A stretch of 64,000 bases of DNA from Collinsella ureilytica (lineage in GTDB: Bacteria; Actinomycetota; Coriobacteriia; Coriobacteriales; Coriobacteriaceae), in the NCBI RefSeq assembly GCF_019795105.1, contig NZ_JAIMFO010000007.1, forward strand, positions 62,001-126,000, read 5' to 3'. The position numbers were made by a program, and so were the translations under genes. The stretch's first letter is position 1. Each line of letters begins with the position of its first letter. This document shows positions 20,193-29,702 of the stretch, one piece after another. A model generated the notes under the pieces. It did no database searches and was not told the origin of the DNA. It saw nothing but the letters and a program-made list of their open reading frames with translations.

Positions 20193-21293
20193 TTATAAGA
20201 AGCGGTATGAAACGGTCCCCACGCCAGCTTCGATCATGCCAAGGGCACGGGCAACAGCTGGTTGCATATCAATAACGCGGCCATGAACGTAGGGTCCCCG
20301 ATCATTCACATAGGCAATTACGGATCGCCCTCGATAGCTAATTTCAACGCGCGTACCAAAAGGCACATCGAGCATGGCGATGCCCATAGAGGTCTCGGTA
20401 ACCGTCTCGCCGTTTGCAGTTGTCCCTCCCATAAAGCCATCTCCGGTGCCGTAGTGAGAAGCAAGGCCAGTTTTCCAGCCTCCAGACTCAGCCTCAGCGG
20501 GACGCTCTTGAGGTTGAGTCTCAGGCGTGGGTGTGGGATCAGGCTGAGCGGGACGTGCAGGTGCATGCTCTGTTTCTGATACGCGCTCGGGCGTGATCTG
20601 GCGTGCTTCAGCCGCTGCTTCATGACGATTTTTGAGCTGAGCTACGGTGGCTTCAGTTTGAGCGGCAGCTTCGGCCGCTCGTTCAGCTTCTTGTTGGGGC
20701 GCATGTGCGGCACGCTCGCGTACCTTCTGCTGAGCATCTTGTGCTGAGGCTAAGGCATCACGTGCATGTTCAAATTCAGCTATGGCCTCATCTTTTGCTG
20801 CAGTAATTTGGGCGAGCTTATCGATAAGCTCGCTTCTCGTCGTCTTGAGTGCCTCAAGATCTTTTACATGATGGTCTTGGATGCGCGAGAGATACTTGGT
20901 GATATCCAACAGGTCGCCCCAGTCATCGCTGCCAAAAAGCATGCAGAGGAGGTTCGCCGAGCTCTCGTGCATTTTATAGAGAGCGGCAGCGGCTTTGCCT
21001 GCTCGCCCGCGCTTGACAGGCATGATGTCTTGCTCGAGGTGCAAGATCTCATCTGCCAGCTCGTTCACCTGCTGCTGAAGCTTATCTGAGCGTTGAAGAG
21101 CGGTCGCGTGCTTTGAAGCTGCATCCTCAACTTCTGCGATCAGCTGATCGAGGTCTTCGGTGCCTGCTGCAAAGGCGAGCTGAGATCCTGAGGGTTCAAA
21201 GATAAGAAGAGCCGCAAGCAGACCGGCGCATGTGGCTCTTTGTGCCCAAGCGAGAGCGCGACAGCGCTTTGGTGTTAGCTGGCCAAGCTGCAT
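20193..21293 (-). CDS. Secreted coiled-coil protein with C-terminal RlpA-like double-psi beta-barrel
   Basis: The 366-residue protein starts with a basic segment and hydrophobic core (about residues 16-40) ending in AFA, a signal peptide. Next is about 190 residues of charged coiled coil resembling the regulatory domains of CwlO/PcsB-type wall hydrolases. A Pro/Glu/Ala-rich linker follows. The C-terminus is an RlpA-like barrel (SHYGTGDGFMGGTTANGE and YVNDRGPYVHGRVIDM, with the catalytic-type Asp). RlpA of Pseudomonas is a lytic transglycosylase. A cell-wall-cleaving role in division or wall turnover is likely, with the coiled coil as possible control region. The ATG at 21293 has only a weak ribosome site; a TTG at 21305 is the alternative. 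Confidence 0.82.
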   Translation of the reverse strand: MQLGQLTPKRCRALAWAQRATCAGLLAALLIFEPSGSQLAFAAGTEDLDQLIAEVEDAASKHATALQRSDKLQQQVNELADEILHLEQDIMPVKRGRAGKAAAALYKMHESSANLLCMLFGSDDWGDLLDITKYLSRIQDHHVKDLEALKTTRSELIDKLAQITAAKDEAIAEFEHARDALASAQDAQQKVRERAAHAPQQEAERAAEAAAQTEATVAQLKNRHEAAAEARQITPERVSETEHAPARPAQPDPTPTPETQPQERPAEAESGGWKTGLASHYGTGDGFMGGTTANGETVTETSMGIAMLDVPFGTRVEISYRGRSVIAYVNDRGPYVHGRVIDMQPAVARALGMIEAGVGTVSYRFL

Positions 21294-21343
21294 AGGTGTA
21301 TCCAATCAAGGGGCGAGGGCGTCTTGCTGCTCATGGTACGAAG

Positions 21344-21374
21344 CTTGAAGCTCAGGTTCAAGTTGAGCTTCAAG
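21344..21374. repeat. Perfect 11-nt inverted repeat in a divergent promoter region
   Basis: CTTGAAGCTCA (21344-21354) and TGAGCTTCAAG (21364-21374) are exact complements separated by 9 nt. It lies about 50 nt upstream of the RlpA-like start (minus) and 160 nt upstream of the zinc-ribbon gene (plus). It could be an operator or an RNA hairpin in the RlpA-like leader. No T-run suggests termination. Confidence 0.5.
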
Positions 21375-21531
21375 GTTAGTCTATAAGCAAGGTCTTGCAT
21401 AGCGCTCAGCCGGTATTGTCTATGTTCATAGCGTGGCTCCTCCACATCATCGTCACTTCCGGTATACAATTCTGTGCGATCGCCGTTGGCACCCGAGCCG
21501 GTGATCGAGTCCAACGGAAAGGTGCACACGT

Positions 21532-21963
21532 ATGTCTAGATACCTCAGTGAATTAATGTCACCGCAGCTCATGGCTGTCATCTATCTCTTTTTAGCCTTT
21601 GTTGCAGCTCTCTATCTTCTTGCGGTTGCCTATGTTTGTATTGATGCTCGCCGTCGTGGGGCACCGATTTGGTGGCTTTGGGGCATCATTGCGCTCATTC
21701 CTTTCGTGGGTCTTTTGGCCTACCTGGTGTTTCGACCAACCTCATATGAGCGCGACCGCGAGGAGCAAGAGCTTGATCTCATGCTTCGGGAGCGTGAACT
21801 TGCTCATTTTGGAAGCTGCCCGCAGTGTGGTACCGGCATTGAGCGCGACTTTGTTGTTTGCCCTATGTGCAATACTCAGGTGAGAAATGTCTGCCCGAGC
21901 TGCCATAAACCCTTGGAAGCAGCTTGGAAGGTTTGCCCCTGGTGCAGAACGCATATTCAGTAG
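21532..21963 (+). CDS. Two-TM membrane protein with double zinc ribbon
   Basis: The 143-residue protein has two membrane helices (about 13-36 and 46-67). The second ends in the FVGLLAYLVFRP pattern typical of PLDc_N-like small membrane proteins. A charged linker is followed by two cytoplasmic four-cysteine ribbons (Cys96/99/110/113 and Cys121/124/135/138). The function is unknown; such tails commonly bind zinc and may mediate protein contacts. AAAGGTG precedes the ATG. thrS follows after 106 nt, with a small GCTACC/GGTAGC hairpin in the gap. Confidence 0.85.
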   Translation: MSRYLSELMSPQLMAVIYLFLAFVAALYLLAVAYVCIDARRRGAPIWWLWGIIALIPFVGLLAYLVFRPTSYERDREEQELDLMLRERELAHFGSCPQCGTGIERDFVVCPMCNTQVRNVCPSCHKPLEAAWKVCPWCRTHIQ

Positions 21964-22069
21964 CTTGCGTGTGCTGGGTGCTCGTGAGCATATAACGCAT
22001 TTGCTACCGGTTTGGTAGCGAGTGTTTCTCTGTTCTACTCGTTCGCAAAAACTGAGAGGTCAAGATCGT

Positions 22070-23830
22070 ATGAAGGCACTCATGAATGATGGCTCTATCG
22101 CCGAGGTACCTGAGGAAGAAGTAGCTCATGTTATCCGGCATTCAGCTGCTCATATCTTGGCTCAGGCCATCAAGCGCCTCTACCCCCAAGCTATTTTTGC
22201 CTACGGTCCTGCTACTGAGCATGGATTTTATTACGACGTAGATCTGGGTGCAGAAAAAATCAGCGATGAGGATCTTCCTGCCATTGAGGCTGAGATGCGC
22301 CGGATTGTAAAAGAGAATCTTCGCTTTGAGACTTTTGAGCTTCCGCGAGCTGAGGCAGTTGTTTTAATGGAGGAGCGAGGAGAGCGCTATAAGGTAGAGC
22401 ATATTGGTGACCTTCCTGAAGATGCTCGGATCACCTTCTATCGCCAAGGCGACTATATCGATATGTGCGTTGGCCCCCATCTCATGTATACCAAGGGGCT
22501 CAAGGCATTTAAGCTCACCGGTGTTTCTGGTGCCTACTGGAAAGCTGACTCTTCCAATAAGATGCTCACCCGTGTGAGCGGTCTTGCCTTTGGATCTAAA
22601 GATGAACTAGCTGCTTATGAGCGTTTACTTGCTGAGGCTGAAAAGCGCGACCATCGGCGCATTGGGCGTGAGATGGAACTCTTTATGATGTCTGAGGCAG
22701 GCCCTGGTTTTCCATTTTGGCTTCCCAATGGCATGCGGGTGCGCAATGCCCTCATGGCCTATTGGCAAGAAATGCAGGATCGCTATGGGTATGAGCAGGT
22801 GCAAACACCCATCATCTTGTCTCGTTCTCTTTGGGAGACTTCTGGGCATTGGGATCATTACCATGAGAACATGTATACCACCCAGATTGATGAAGAAGAC
22901 TATGCGGTCAAACCGATGAACTGCCCGGGCGCTTGCTTGATTTACAAGAGCCGTCCACGGTCGTATCGCGAGCTTCCGCTCAAGTTAGCTGAAGCAGGCC
23001 TTGATCATCGTCATGAGCTCAAGGGTGCCTTGCATGGTCTGTTCCGCGTGCGTGAGTTTACGCAAGATGACGCACATCTATTCATTCGTCCTGATCAGAT
23101 TACTGAGCAGGTAATCGATACTGCCAAGCTTATTACGGCATATTATGCGCAGTTTGGCTTCCCGTACCGCGTTGAGCTTTCCACCCGCCCTGCTGATTCC
23201 ATGGGATCTGATGAGGATTGGGAGCGAGCAGAAGCGGGTCTGCAATCCGCTCTTGATGCCATGGGACTTGAATATCGCATCAACCCCGGTGATGGTGCCT
23301 TTTATGGTCCAAAGATAGACTTCCACCTTGAGGACTGCCTTGGGAGAACCTGGCAATGCGGAACCATTCAGCTTGACTTCCAGCTGCCTCACAATTTCCA
23401 ACTTGAGTATGTAGACTCTGACGGTCAGAAGAAGCAGCCCATTATGATTCACCGTGCTGGCTTTGGTTCTTTTGAGCGGTTCATTGGCATGCTCACTGAG
23501 CAGTATGCTGGCAAGTTCCCCACTTGGCTTTCTCCTTTGCAGGTGAAGGTCTTGCCTGTTTCAGAAAAAGCACGGGACTATGCTCGCGGGATTACTGAGC
23601 GTTTGGTTCAAGCGGGGCTTCGTGCACGCTTAGACGAGCGTGATGAGAAGATCGGCTATAAGATTCGCGAGGCAAGAAGCCTTGACCGCGTTCCTTATAT
23701 GCTCATTTTGGGCGAGAAGGAAGCAGAGGCTGGTACGATTTCTGTGCGTGATCGTACCAACGAGACAATATCCATGGAGCTGGACGCCTTTATTGCACAG
23801 GTTGTTAAAGAGGTTACAGAGCGTCGATAG
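22070..23830 (+). CDS. thrS: Threonyl-tRNA synthetase lacking the TGS domain
   Basis: Charges tRNA-Thr and edits mischarged serine. The 586-residue product begins directly at the editing domain, with HSAAH (24-28) and the DMCVGPH motif. The class II catalytic core follows, including the zinc ligands in NCPGACLIY, the TQDDAH segment and MIHRAGFGSFER, then the anticodon-binding domain. E. coli ThrS is about 640 residues because it has an N-terminal TGS domain, which is absent here. The ATG at 22070 follows GAGAGGTC. Translating further upstream does not produce a TGS-like sequence. Start and editing site are intact, so this is a domain absence, not a truncated pseudogene. Confidence 0.95.
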   Translation: MKALMNDGSIAEVPEEEVAHVIRHSAAHILAQAIKRLYPQAIFAYGPATEHGFYYDVDLGAEKISDEDLPAIEAEMRRIVKENLRFETFELPRAEAVVLMEERGERYKVEHIGDLPEDARITFYRQGDYIDMCVGPHLMYTKGLKAFKLTGVSGAYWKADSSNKMLTRVSGLAFGSKDELAAYERLLAEAEKRDHRRIGREMELFMMSEAGPGFPFWLPNGMRVRNALMAYWQEMQDRYGYEQVQTPIILSRSLWETSGHWDHYHENMYTTQIDEEDYAVKPMNCPGACLIYKSRPRSYRELPLKLAEAGLDHRHELKGALHGLFRVREFTQDDAHLFIRPDQITEQVIDTAKLITAYYAQFGFPYRVELSTRPADSMGSDEDWERAEAGLQSALDAMGLEYRINPGDGAFYGPKIDFHLEDCLGRTWQCGTIQLDFQLPHNFQLEYVDSDGQKKQPIMIHRAGFGSFERFIGMLTEQYAGKFPTWLSPLQVKVLPVSEKARDYARGITERLVQAGLRARLDERDEKIGYKIREARSLDRVPYMLILGEKEAEAGTISVRDRTNETISMELDAFIAQVVKEVTERR

Positions 23831-23954
23831 GACACATGTGCTCTGTGTGCTACATAAGAGGGTATGGAGTTTGTTCGCCTTCCTTGTTTTGCACCCTTCT
23901 TCGTACGTTGTCTAACGATCAGCTCGATTTGTCTGCCCTTCCTAGCCTATACTG

Positions 23955-23994
23955 GTAGGTGCGTTGTATACCGGTTCAGTTACTGGATACCTAC
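23955..23994 (+). promoter_or_regulatory. Possible RNA stem just before a ribosome site
   Basis: GTAG, GTAT and CCGGT on the 5' side can pair with ACTGG, ATAC and CTAC on the 3' side, giving 13 bp interrupted by a 7-nt and a 1-nt bulge. The stem ends exactly where the AGGAGG ribosome site (23995-24000) begins. It could affect translation of the next gene. The fold was found by eye. Confidence 0.3.
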
Positions 23995-24006
23995 AGGAGG
24001 GCATCA

Positions 24007-25071
24007 ATGGAAGGCAGCCAGCAAGGAGTGCTTGAGGCGTTGAAAACCTCGGCTCGCGCGCGTTCTGCGTGGATTGTCCCGGCTTCTCATACGGCTGGGT
24101 GTTTAGCTAAGCTTGCCTTGGTGGGGCCGGGAGATCGTCTCGTTGTATTTGCCGACGATGCGGTTGCTCGCTTTACTCAACAGTTTTCTGAGCAGAGCCT
24201 TGCTTTTGCTGCTGATTGCACGCCAGAAGCCTTTGTTCAGGCATCGCATGCCATGCCGGTAGGGGAGGCTCGTGAAGGGACTCCAGCGTCGTATGCCCAT
24301 GCGCCGGGGCGGGCACACGGCCGCTTGTTCTGGTTTGTTAACTCAATTGGCGGGCGTGGCCTTCGCGTGCCCGATGTGCGTGCGCTGAGCCAAGAAGCTG
24401 CACGCATCGGCGCTCTGTTGATCGTTGATAATTCGCTTGCCACGTCTTTTGGGTGTCATCCGCTAGCCTTAGGAGCGCATCTTGTGCTCGAAGCGCTTGA
24501 TCGTGTGGGACAAGGTAGGCTGTCTACCCAGCTTGTTGGCGTGTATGTTGCTCCGTCATTTCATAAGAAGGGCCGGCTGCGCTTGGCCGATCCGATGGCA
24601 GAAGAGGCCTATCGTTTGCTGACTATGAGGCTCGGGGAGCCAGGTTCTCATGCCTGTCAAGTTCTTGAGTTCGATTTTGCTACGCTCGCAAAAGGCTTGG
24701 AGAGCTTAGCTGATCGGATGCAAACGCATATGGATGGAGCGCGAGCAATCTCTGAGTATGTGAGCTGCCATCCATGCGTACCAGCAGTTTTCTATCCAGG
24801 GCTTGCTACTCATCCAGATGCCCATCATGCTCCAACAATTCTAGAGCATGGCTTTGGACCAGCACTTGATGTTGTGCTTGAAGATGCCGTATCGGCCGCA
24901 CATTTTCTTGCTCATTGCTCCTCTACACATGTTGATAAGCCAGCAGGGGGTTCGTGGACACGTATGCACGCACGTGATGGAAAAGCAGGTTCGGTCGTTC
25001 GTATAGTTACTGGGCTTGAACATCCACTCATCGTATGCGAGGCGATTGAAGAGGCACTGCGGAGCCTGTAG
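24007..25071 (+). CDS. Cys/Met-metabolism PLP-fold protein without the Schiff-base lysine
   Basis: The 354-residue product resembles cystathionine gamma-synthase/lyase-type enzymes. The central block LLIVDNSLATSFGCHPLALG matches the family's VDNTF...PL.LGAD region. In active enzymes the next segment is SATKYLGGHSD-like, with the lysine that holds PLP. Here it is EALDRVGQG, and ungapped alignment puts Arg166 at the lysine position. The N-terminal YxR substrate motif is also missing, and the protein is about 30-50 residues shorter than usual. It is therefore probably a non-catalytic relative or one with a changed chemistry, not a normal trans-sulfuration enzyme. The frame is open, with a strong AGGAGG, so it looks maintained. 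Neighbours give no pathway clue. Confidence 0.72.
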   Translation: MEGSQQGVLEALKTSARARSAWIVPASHTAGCLAKLALVGPGDRLVVFADDAVARFTQQFSEQSLAFAADCTPEAFVQASHAMPVGEAREGTPASYAHAPGRAHGRLFWFVNSIGGRGLRVPDVRALSQEAARIGALLIVDNSLATSFGCHPLALGAHLVLEALDRVGQGRLSTQLVGVYVAPSFHKKGRLRLADPMAEEAYRLLTMRLGEPGSHACQVLEFDFATLAKGLESLADRMQTHMDGARAISEYVSCHPCVPAVFYPGLATHPDAHHAPTILEHGFGPALDVVLEDAVSAAHFLAHCSSTHVDKPAGGSWTRMHARDGKAGSVVRIVTGLEHPLIVCEAIEEALRSL

Positions 25072-25424
25072 CTGAATGTGAGGCAGCTGGGCATGCCTGG
25101 CAATGCCTCGAGACTCAGCAAAGCATCGAGCGGGATGCGAAGCGATTGGTCACGCCGGTAAGAGAAGTCGCATCGGTCAGGAACACAAGTGTTACTCGGA
25201 TTGCTGCCTCAATGAAACGAGTCTGCGATCAGGAGTGCTTCGAGCCATGAGGATGCAGACGCTTTTTGTTTCTTTTTGGTGGCTCGGGGCAAAGAATATG
25301 GGAAGTTTGTCTACGCTCGTGTTAGATATGCAACAGAGTCGTTAACTGCACCATGCGCCGCCCATGCTTTGAGTGGCTGCGCTACAATGAAGCCAACTGT
25401 ACCCATACTTTGAAAAGGAGCGCC
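25072..25424 (+). other. Intergenic region before guaB
   Basis: About 350 nt without a supportable gene. It contains a candidate terminator (25221-25275) and a TACAAT hexamer at 25383-25388 that could be the guaB -10 box, although no -35 box fits. No purine riboswitch motif was recognised. Confidence 0.4.
25221..25275 (+). terminator. Candidate terminator upstream of guaB
   Basis: GTCTGC (25221-25226) pairs with GCAGAC (25255-25260) around a 28-nt internal segment, followed closely by a T-rich run (TTTTTGTTTCTTTTT, 25263-25277). It is plausible for ending the preceding transcript. The long loop makes the call uncertain. Confidence 0.35.
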
Positions 25425-26936
25425 ATGGCCACGTTTTTCCCGGGAGTATCTCATACTTTTTCCGAGTACCTACTCGTCCCCGGTTACTCCTCGTCTGAAT
25501 GCGTGCCCGCTAACGTCTCCCTCAAAACACCCCTAACCCGTTTTAAGCGCGGCGAGCAGCCTGAGATTTCACTCAATATTCCTATGGTTTCCGCCATTAT
25601 GCAGTCGGTTTCTGGCACAGACATGGGAGTAGCGCTTGCCACCCAAGGTGGTCTGGCCTTCATCTATGGCTCTCAGTCTGCAGAGGATGAGGCTGCAATG
25701 GTGAAGGCGGTCAAGGATCATAAGGCGGGCTTTGTTGAGTCTGACTCTACCTTAACGCCTGACATGACCCTCGAGCAGGTTATGGCCTTGAAAGAAAAAA
25801 CGGGGCACTCAACCATGCCGGTAACAGACGATGGAAGCCCGCGTGGTCGGCTGCTAGGAATTGTTACCAGTCGTGATTATCGCCCGAGCCGGGATGATCC
25901 TCAAAAGCGGGTCGCAGACTTTATGACACCTCGCCAAGATCTTATCGTGGGGGATCGTCATATTACGCTTTCTGCAGCGAACGACATCATTTGGGAGAAA
26001 AAGCTCAATGCACTCCCGGTGGTTGATGAAGCTGATCATTTGATTGGCATTGTCTTTCGCAAAGACTATGACTCTCATAAAATCAACCCGAATGAGCTCT
26101 TAGATGCTAATAAGCGTTATATGGTTGGCGCTGGTATCAATACGCGCGATTATGCTGAGCGCGTTCCTTTGCTTGTTGAGGCCGGAGCCGATGTCTTGTG
26201 CATCGATTCTTCCGAGGGCTTTTCCGAGTGGCAAAAGCTTACGATTGAGTGGATTCGTGAGCGCTATGGCACCGAGGTAAAGGTTGGCGCAGGCAATATT
26301 GTTGATGCTGAAGGGTTCCGCTTCTTGGCGGACTGCGGGGCTGACTTTGTAAAGGTTGGCATCGGTGGTGGATCCATTTGCATTACGCGTGAGACCAAGG
26401 GTATTGGTCGCGGTCAGGCTACCGCCTTGATTGATGTTTGCCGTGCTCGCGATGAGTATTTTGAAGAGACCGGCGTCTATGTGCCCGTATGCTCTGATGG
26501 CGGCATTGTCTACGACTATCACATGACCCTTGCGCTTGCTATGGGTGCCGACTTCATGATGCTTGGTCGTTATTTTGCTCGCTTCGATGAGAGCCCGACG
26601 AGTCGTGTAAACGTGAATGGCCAGTACATGAAAGAGTATTGGGGTGAAGGTTCGGCACGTGCTCGCAACTGGCAACGGTACGATCTGGGCGGTGCTGCCA
26701 AGCTCTCCTTTGTTGAGGGTGTGGACTCCTATGTTCCGTATGCAGGCTCGCTCAAAGATGGTGTCGGTGGCACGCTGTATAAGGTCAAGTCTACGATGTG
26801 TAACTGCGGTGCCCTCTCAATTAAGGAACTTCAAGAGAAGGCTCGACTAACCTTGGTGTCATCCACGTCAATCGTTGAGGGTGGAGCTCATGACGTCGTG
26901 GTAAAAGACACCCAACAAAGCGTGAGTTACCGATAA
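25425..26936 (+). CDS. guaB: Inosine-5'-monophosphate dehydrogenase (Tritrichomonas-like subtype)
   Basis: Oxidises IMP to XMP, the committed step of GMP synthesis. The 503-residue product has the catalytic barrel, a CBS-pair insertion (about 100-220), the active-site loop [12 protein letters not shown] with catalytic Cys319, and the mobile flap with Arg418-Tyr419 (NWQRYDLGG). From memory, the Tritrichomonas foetus enzyme is also 503 residues, uses Cys319, Arg418 and Tyr419, and shares long identical blocks (for example [14 protein letters not shown] and STMCNCGAL). This sequence is far closer to that subtype than to E. coli GuaB. AAAAGGAG precedes the ATG at 25425. leuS follows after 24 nt. 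Confidence 0.95.
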   Translation: MATFFPGVSHTFSEYLLVPGYSSSECVPANVSLKTPLTRFKRGEQPEISLNIPMVSAIMQSVSGTDMGVALATQGGLAFIYGSQSAEDEAAMVKAVKDHKAGFVESDSTLTPDMTLEQVMALKEKTGHSTMPVTDDGSPRGRLLGIVTSRDYRPSRDDPQKRVADFMTPRQDLIVGDRHITLSAANDIIWEKKLNALPVVDEADHLIGIVFRKDYDSHKINPNELLDANKRYMVGAGINTRDYAERVPLLVEAGADVLCIDSSEGFSEWQKLTIEWIRERYGTEVKVGAGNIVDAEGFRFLADCGADFVKVGIGGGSICITRETKGIGRGQATALIDVCRARDEYFEETGVYVPVCSDGGIVYDYHMTLALAMGADFMMLGRYFARFDESPTSRVNVNGQYMKEYWGEGSARARNWQRYDLGGAAKLSFVEGVDSYVPYAGSLKDGVGGTLYKVKSTMCNCGALSIKELQEKARLTLVSSTSIVEGGAHDVVVKDTQQSVSYR

Positions 26937-26960
26937 AAATCGCAGTTAGGAGTAGCACGT

Positions 26961-29552
26961 ATGTGCGATAATCACGAGCCTCGGATCGCGGCTGCCGAGG
27001 GGAACTATCCTGCCTATGATGCCCATGCAATTGAAGAAAAATGGATTGAGGCTTGGGGTGCATCAAATCTTTTTGCAGCTGATGCGCGTGAGAGCACCGA
27101 TCGTCCAAAGAAGTATGTCTTAGAGATGTTCCCGTATCCTTCGGGCGATCTTCATATGGGCCATGCTCGCAATTACACCATTGGTGATGCGATGGCTCGC
27201 CAAGCCCGCATGCGTGGCTTTGATGTCTTACATCCCATTGGCTTTGACGCCTTCGGTCTGCCAGCAGAAAATGCAGCTATCAAGCACAAGACCCAAGCTG
27301 CAGCTTGGACCTATGCCAATATGGATCAGGCGCTCGCTACCATGCGCCGCATGGGGTTTTCCTATGACATGGATCGCATGGTAAAAACCTGCGATCCTGA
27401 ATATTACCGGTGGGGTCAGTGGATCTTTTTGAAGCTCTGGGAGCGCGGGCTGGTATATCGGAAGAAGAATCCGGTGAACTGGTGCCCGAGCTGCCAGACG
27501 GTCTTGGCTAACGAACAGGTCAATGAGGGTCATTGCTGGCGCTGCGATAGCGAGGTTGAAAAACGTGAGCTTGAGCAGTGGTATATCAAGATTACCGAAT
27601 ACTCTGAGGAGCTGTTAGATGACCTGGATCAGCTTGGTGGATGGCCTGAGCGTGTCCGCCATATGCAGGCAAACTGGATCGGCCGCTCAGAGGGTGCTGA
27701 GGTTGACTTTACACTCTGCGATGCTCAAGGTGAGCCAATTGCGGGTGAGGCAGGAAAGATAACCGTCTTTACTACGCGTGCCGATACGCTTTTCGGCTGC
27801 ACGTTTTTCTTGCTGGCTCCAGAATACGCAGGTCTGGTAGAGCTGGTTCAAGGAACCGAGTATGAACAGCCCGTTATGGATGTGATTCAAGGGGCAAAGC
27901 GGGTCTCTCAGGTTGAGCGTGCCCAAGGTGAGGTAGAAAAGCATGGAGCGTTTACCGGTCGCTATGTGGTGAATCCGGTAAGCGGTGAGAAGATACCCGT
28001 TTGGGTTGCTGACTATGTTATTTCTGACTATGGCACAGGAGCTGTTATGGCAGTTCCTTGTGGCGACCAGCGTGACTTTGAGTTTGCAAAAAAGTATGAT
28101 CTTCCCATTGTTCCGATCATTTTGAATGAGGATGACCCGCTCTTTGAGCGCCTGCAGCATGTGAGTGGCCGTGAGGTTGACCAGGTATCGTGGGATCAAG
28201 CCTATGCTGCAGAGGGCAGGCTCGTACAATCAGGTCCTTATACGGGTCTTTGCGGCGGCAAGCACTCAGAGGCTGAGCAGGCTGTGGTTACAGACCTTGA
28301 GAAGTCGGGTTTTGGTCGTCGTTCGACTCAGTACCGCCTGCGTGACTGGCTGATCTCTCGCCAGCGCTACTGGGGCAATCCCATTCCGGCAATACATTGC
28401 CCACACTGCGGCATTGTTCCGGTACCTGAAGATCAACTCCCGGTCATCTTGCCTGAGAATCTCGACTTGGCGGCAGGGGAGACCTTGGCTGAATCGCCTC
28501 AGTTTTATGAGACGACCTGTCCGGTTTGCGGGCGTGCCGCTCGTCGCGAGACCGATACAATGGATACCTTTACCTGCTCGAGCTGGTACTTCTTACGCTA
28601 TACCGATCCTCATAATGCTCAGTTGCCTTTTTCTCGTGAGGCAGCAAAGCGATGGATGCCGGTCGATAACTATATCGGCGGGATAGAACACGCCATTTTG
28701 CACCTGTTGTACTCACGCTTCTTTACCAAGGCCTTGCGTGATATGGGGCTGCTCGATGTATCTGAGCCCTTTACGAACCTGTTATGCCAAGGCATGGTGA
28801 AAGATCAGCACGGTGATACGATGTCTAAGTCTAAGGGCAATGTTGTGCCCCCATCTCAGGTGATTGCGCCGTTTGGTGCAGACACGATGAGGTTGGCAAT
28901 TCTGTTTATTGCCCCGCCTGAGAAGGACTTTAACTGGGATGAAGAGGCAGTAGCGGGTGCAAATCGCTTTATTAGGCGTGCATGGCGTACGGTTTGGGAG
29001 CTTGTCCAGCAAGGCGTTTCGCATACAGCCGTTGTCCGCGAAAATCTGGGTAAAGCCGAGCTTGATCTGTATCGTGAGCGCCATCGTACCTTGGCCAAAT
29101 GCACCGAAGACTTTGACCGCCTGCAGTTCAACACCGCTATTTCGGCAATTATGGAGCTGGTGAATGCTGCCAATGCGTACTTGAATGCGGTTGCGCTTGG
29201 CTCGCGCAATGAAGCGCTTGCGACCCAGGTTGCTACCGACATTATTTCCGTACTTTCTCCGATCTGCCCGTTTGTGGCAGAAGAGCTTTGGCATGAAGCC
29301 CTTGGTCAGACTGAAAGCGTATATGGAGCCCCATGGCCTTCCTTTGATGCGGCCGAAGCTTTAACTGATGAGGTAGAAATTGCTGTTCAGGTCTTGGGTA
29401 AGGTGCGCGGGCGCACGAAGGTTGCTCCTGACGCGAGCCCTGACGTGATGCAAGCAGCAGCCGAGGCGGCAGTGGCTTCGTGGATTGAAGGCAAGCGTGT
29501 GGTAAAAGCAATCTGTGTTCCCGGCAGACTGGTTAACCTTGTGGTGAAATAA
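26961..29552 (+). CDS. leuS: Leucyl-tRNA synthetase
   Basis: Charges tRNA-Leu. The 863-residue class I enzyme has the HIGH motif as HMGH (within [16 protein letters not shown]), the zinc-finger cysteines (CPSC and CWRC), the CP1 editing domain (TTRADTLFG and the [11 protein letters not shown] block), and KMSKS as [10 protein letters not shown]. The C-terminal domain includes the VQVLGKVRG motif of bacterial LeuS. TTAGGAG precedes the ATG. The 24-nt gap suggests co-transcription with guaB, and no T-box leader fits there. Confidence 0.97.
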   Translation: MCDNHEPRIAAAEGNYPAYDAHAIEEKWIEAWGASNLFAADARESTDRPKKYVLEMFPYPSGDLHMGHARNYTIGDAMARQARMRGFDVLHPIGFDAFGLPAENAAIKHKTQAAAWTYANMDQALATMRRMGFSYDMDRMVKTCDPEYYRWGQWIFLKLWERGLVYRKKNPVNWCPSCQTVLANEQVNEGHCWRCDSEVEKRELEQWYIKITEYSEELLDDLDQLGGWPERVRHMQANWIGRSEGAEVDFTLCDAQGEPIAGEAGKITVFTTRADTLFGCTFFLLAPEYAGLVELVQGTEYEQPVMDVIQGAKRVSQVERAQGEVEKHGAFTGRYVVNPVSGEKIPVWVADYVISDYGTGAVMAVPCGDQRDFEFAKKYDLPIVPIILNEDDPLFERLQHVSGREVDQVSWDQAYAAEGRLVQSGPYTGLCGGKHSEAEQAVVTDLEKSGFGRRSTQYRLRDWLISRQRYWGNPIPAIHCPHCGIVPVPEDQLPVILPENLDLAAGETLAESPQFYETTCPVCGRAARRETDTMDTFTCSSWYFLRYTDPHNAQLPFSREAAKRWMPVDNYIGGIEHAILHLLYSRFFTKALRDMGLLDVSEPFTNLLCQGMVKDQHGDTMSKSKGNVVPPSQVIAPFGADTMRLAILFIAPPEKDFNWDEEAVAGANRFIRRAWRTVWELVQQGVSHTAVVRENLGKAELDLYRERHRTLAKCTEDFDRLQFNTAISAIMELVNAANAYLNAVALGSRNEALATQVATDIISVLSPICPFVAEELWHEALGQTESVYGAPWPSFDAAEALTDEVEIAVQVLGKVRGRTKVAPDASPDVMQAAAEAAVASWIEGKRVVKAICVPGRLVNLVVK

Positions 29553-29638
29553 GGGTTTGTACTCGTGGAGTTTCGGTGTTGGCGCCGGGTCAGTTTGGCA
29601 CTGAAATGCAGGGAAGTGCATAGGCTCTGACCTGCATG

Positions 29639-29647
29639 TGCTATAGT
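29639..29647 (+). promoter_or_regulatory. Extended -10 promoter of the rimP-nusA-infB operon
   Basis: TGCTATAGT is identical to the element before mscL. It would start transcription near 29654, about 70 nt before rimP, and places a terminator-like hairpin inside the leader. No clear -35 box is present. Confidence 0.5.
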
Positions 29648-29673
29648 TTTACCAACTGAAGTTTAATCGCTGA

Positions 29674-29702
29674 GGAGTGGGGCAGCCGCCCCGCTCCTTT
29701 TT
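29674..29702 (+). terminator. Terminator-type hairpin in the rimP leader
   Basis: GGAGTGGGGC (29674-29683) pairs with GCCCCGCTCC (29688-29697) with one G-T wobble and a 4-nt AGCC loop, followed directly by five Ts. It is a textbook intrinsic terminator shape. It lies between the candidate promoter and rimP. It may simply end leuS transcription, or act as an attenuator for the nusA operon. Confidence 0.75.

Noticed and set aside
28782-29294. Minus-strand open frame of 170 codons inside leuS
   Set aside because: Antisense to the conserved leuS catalytic and C-terminal regions, with no ribosome site.
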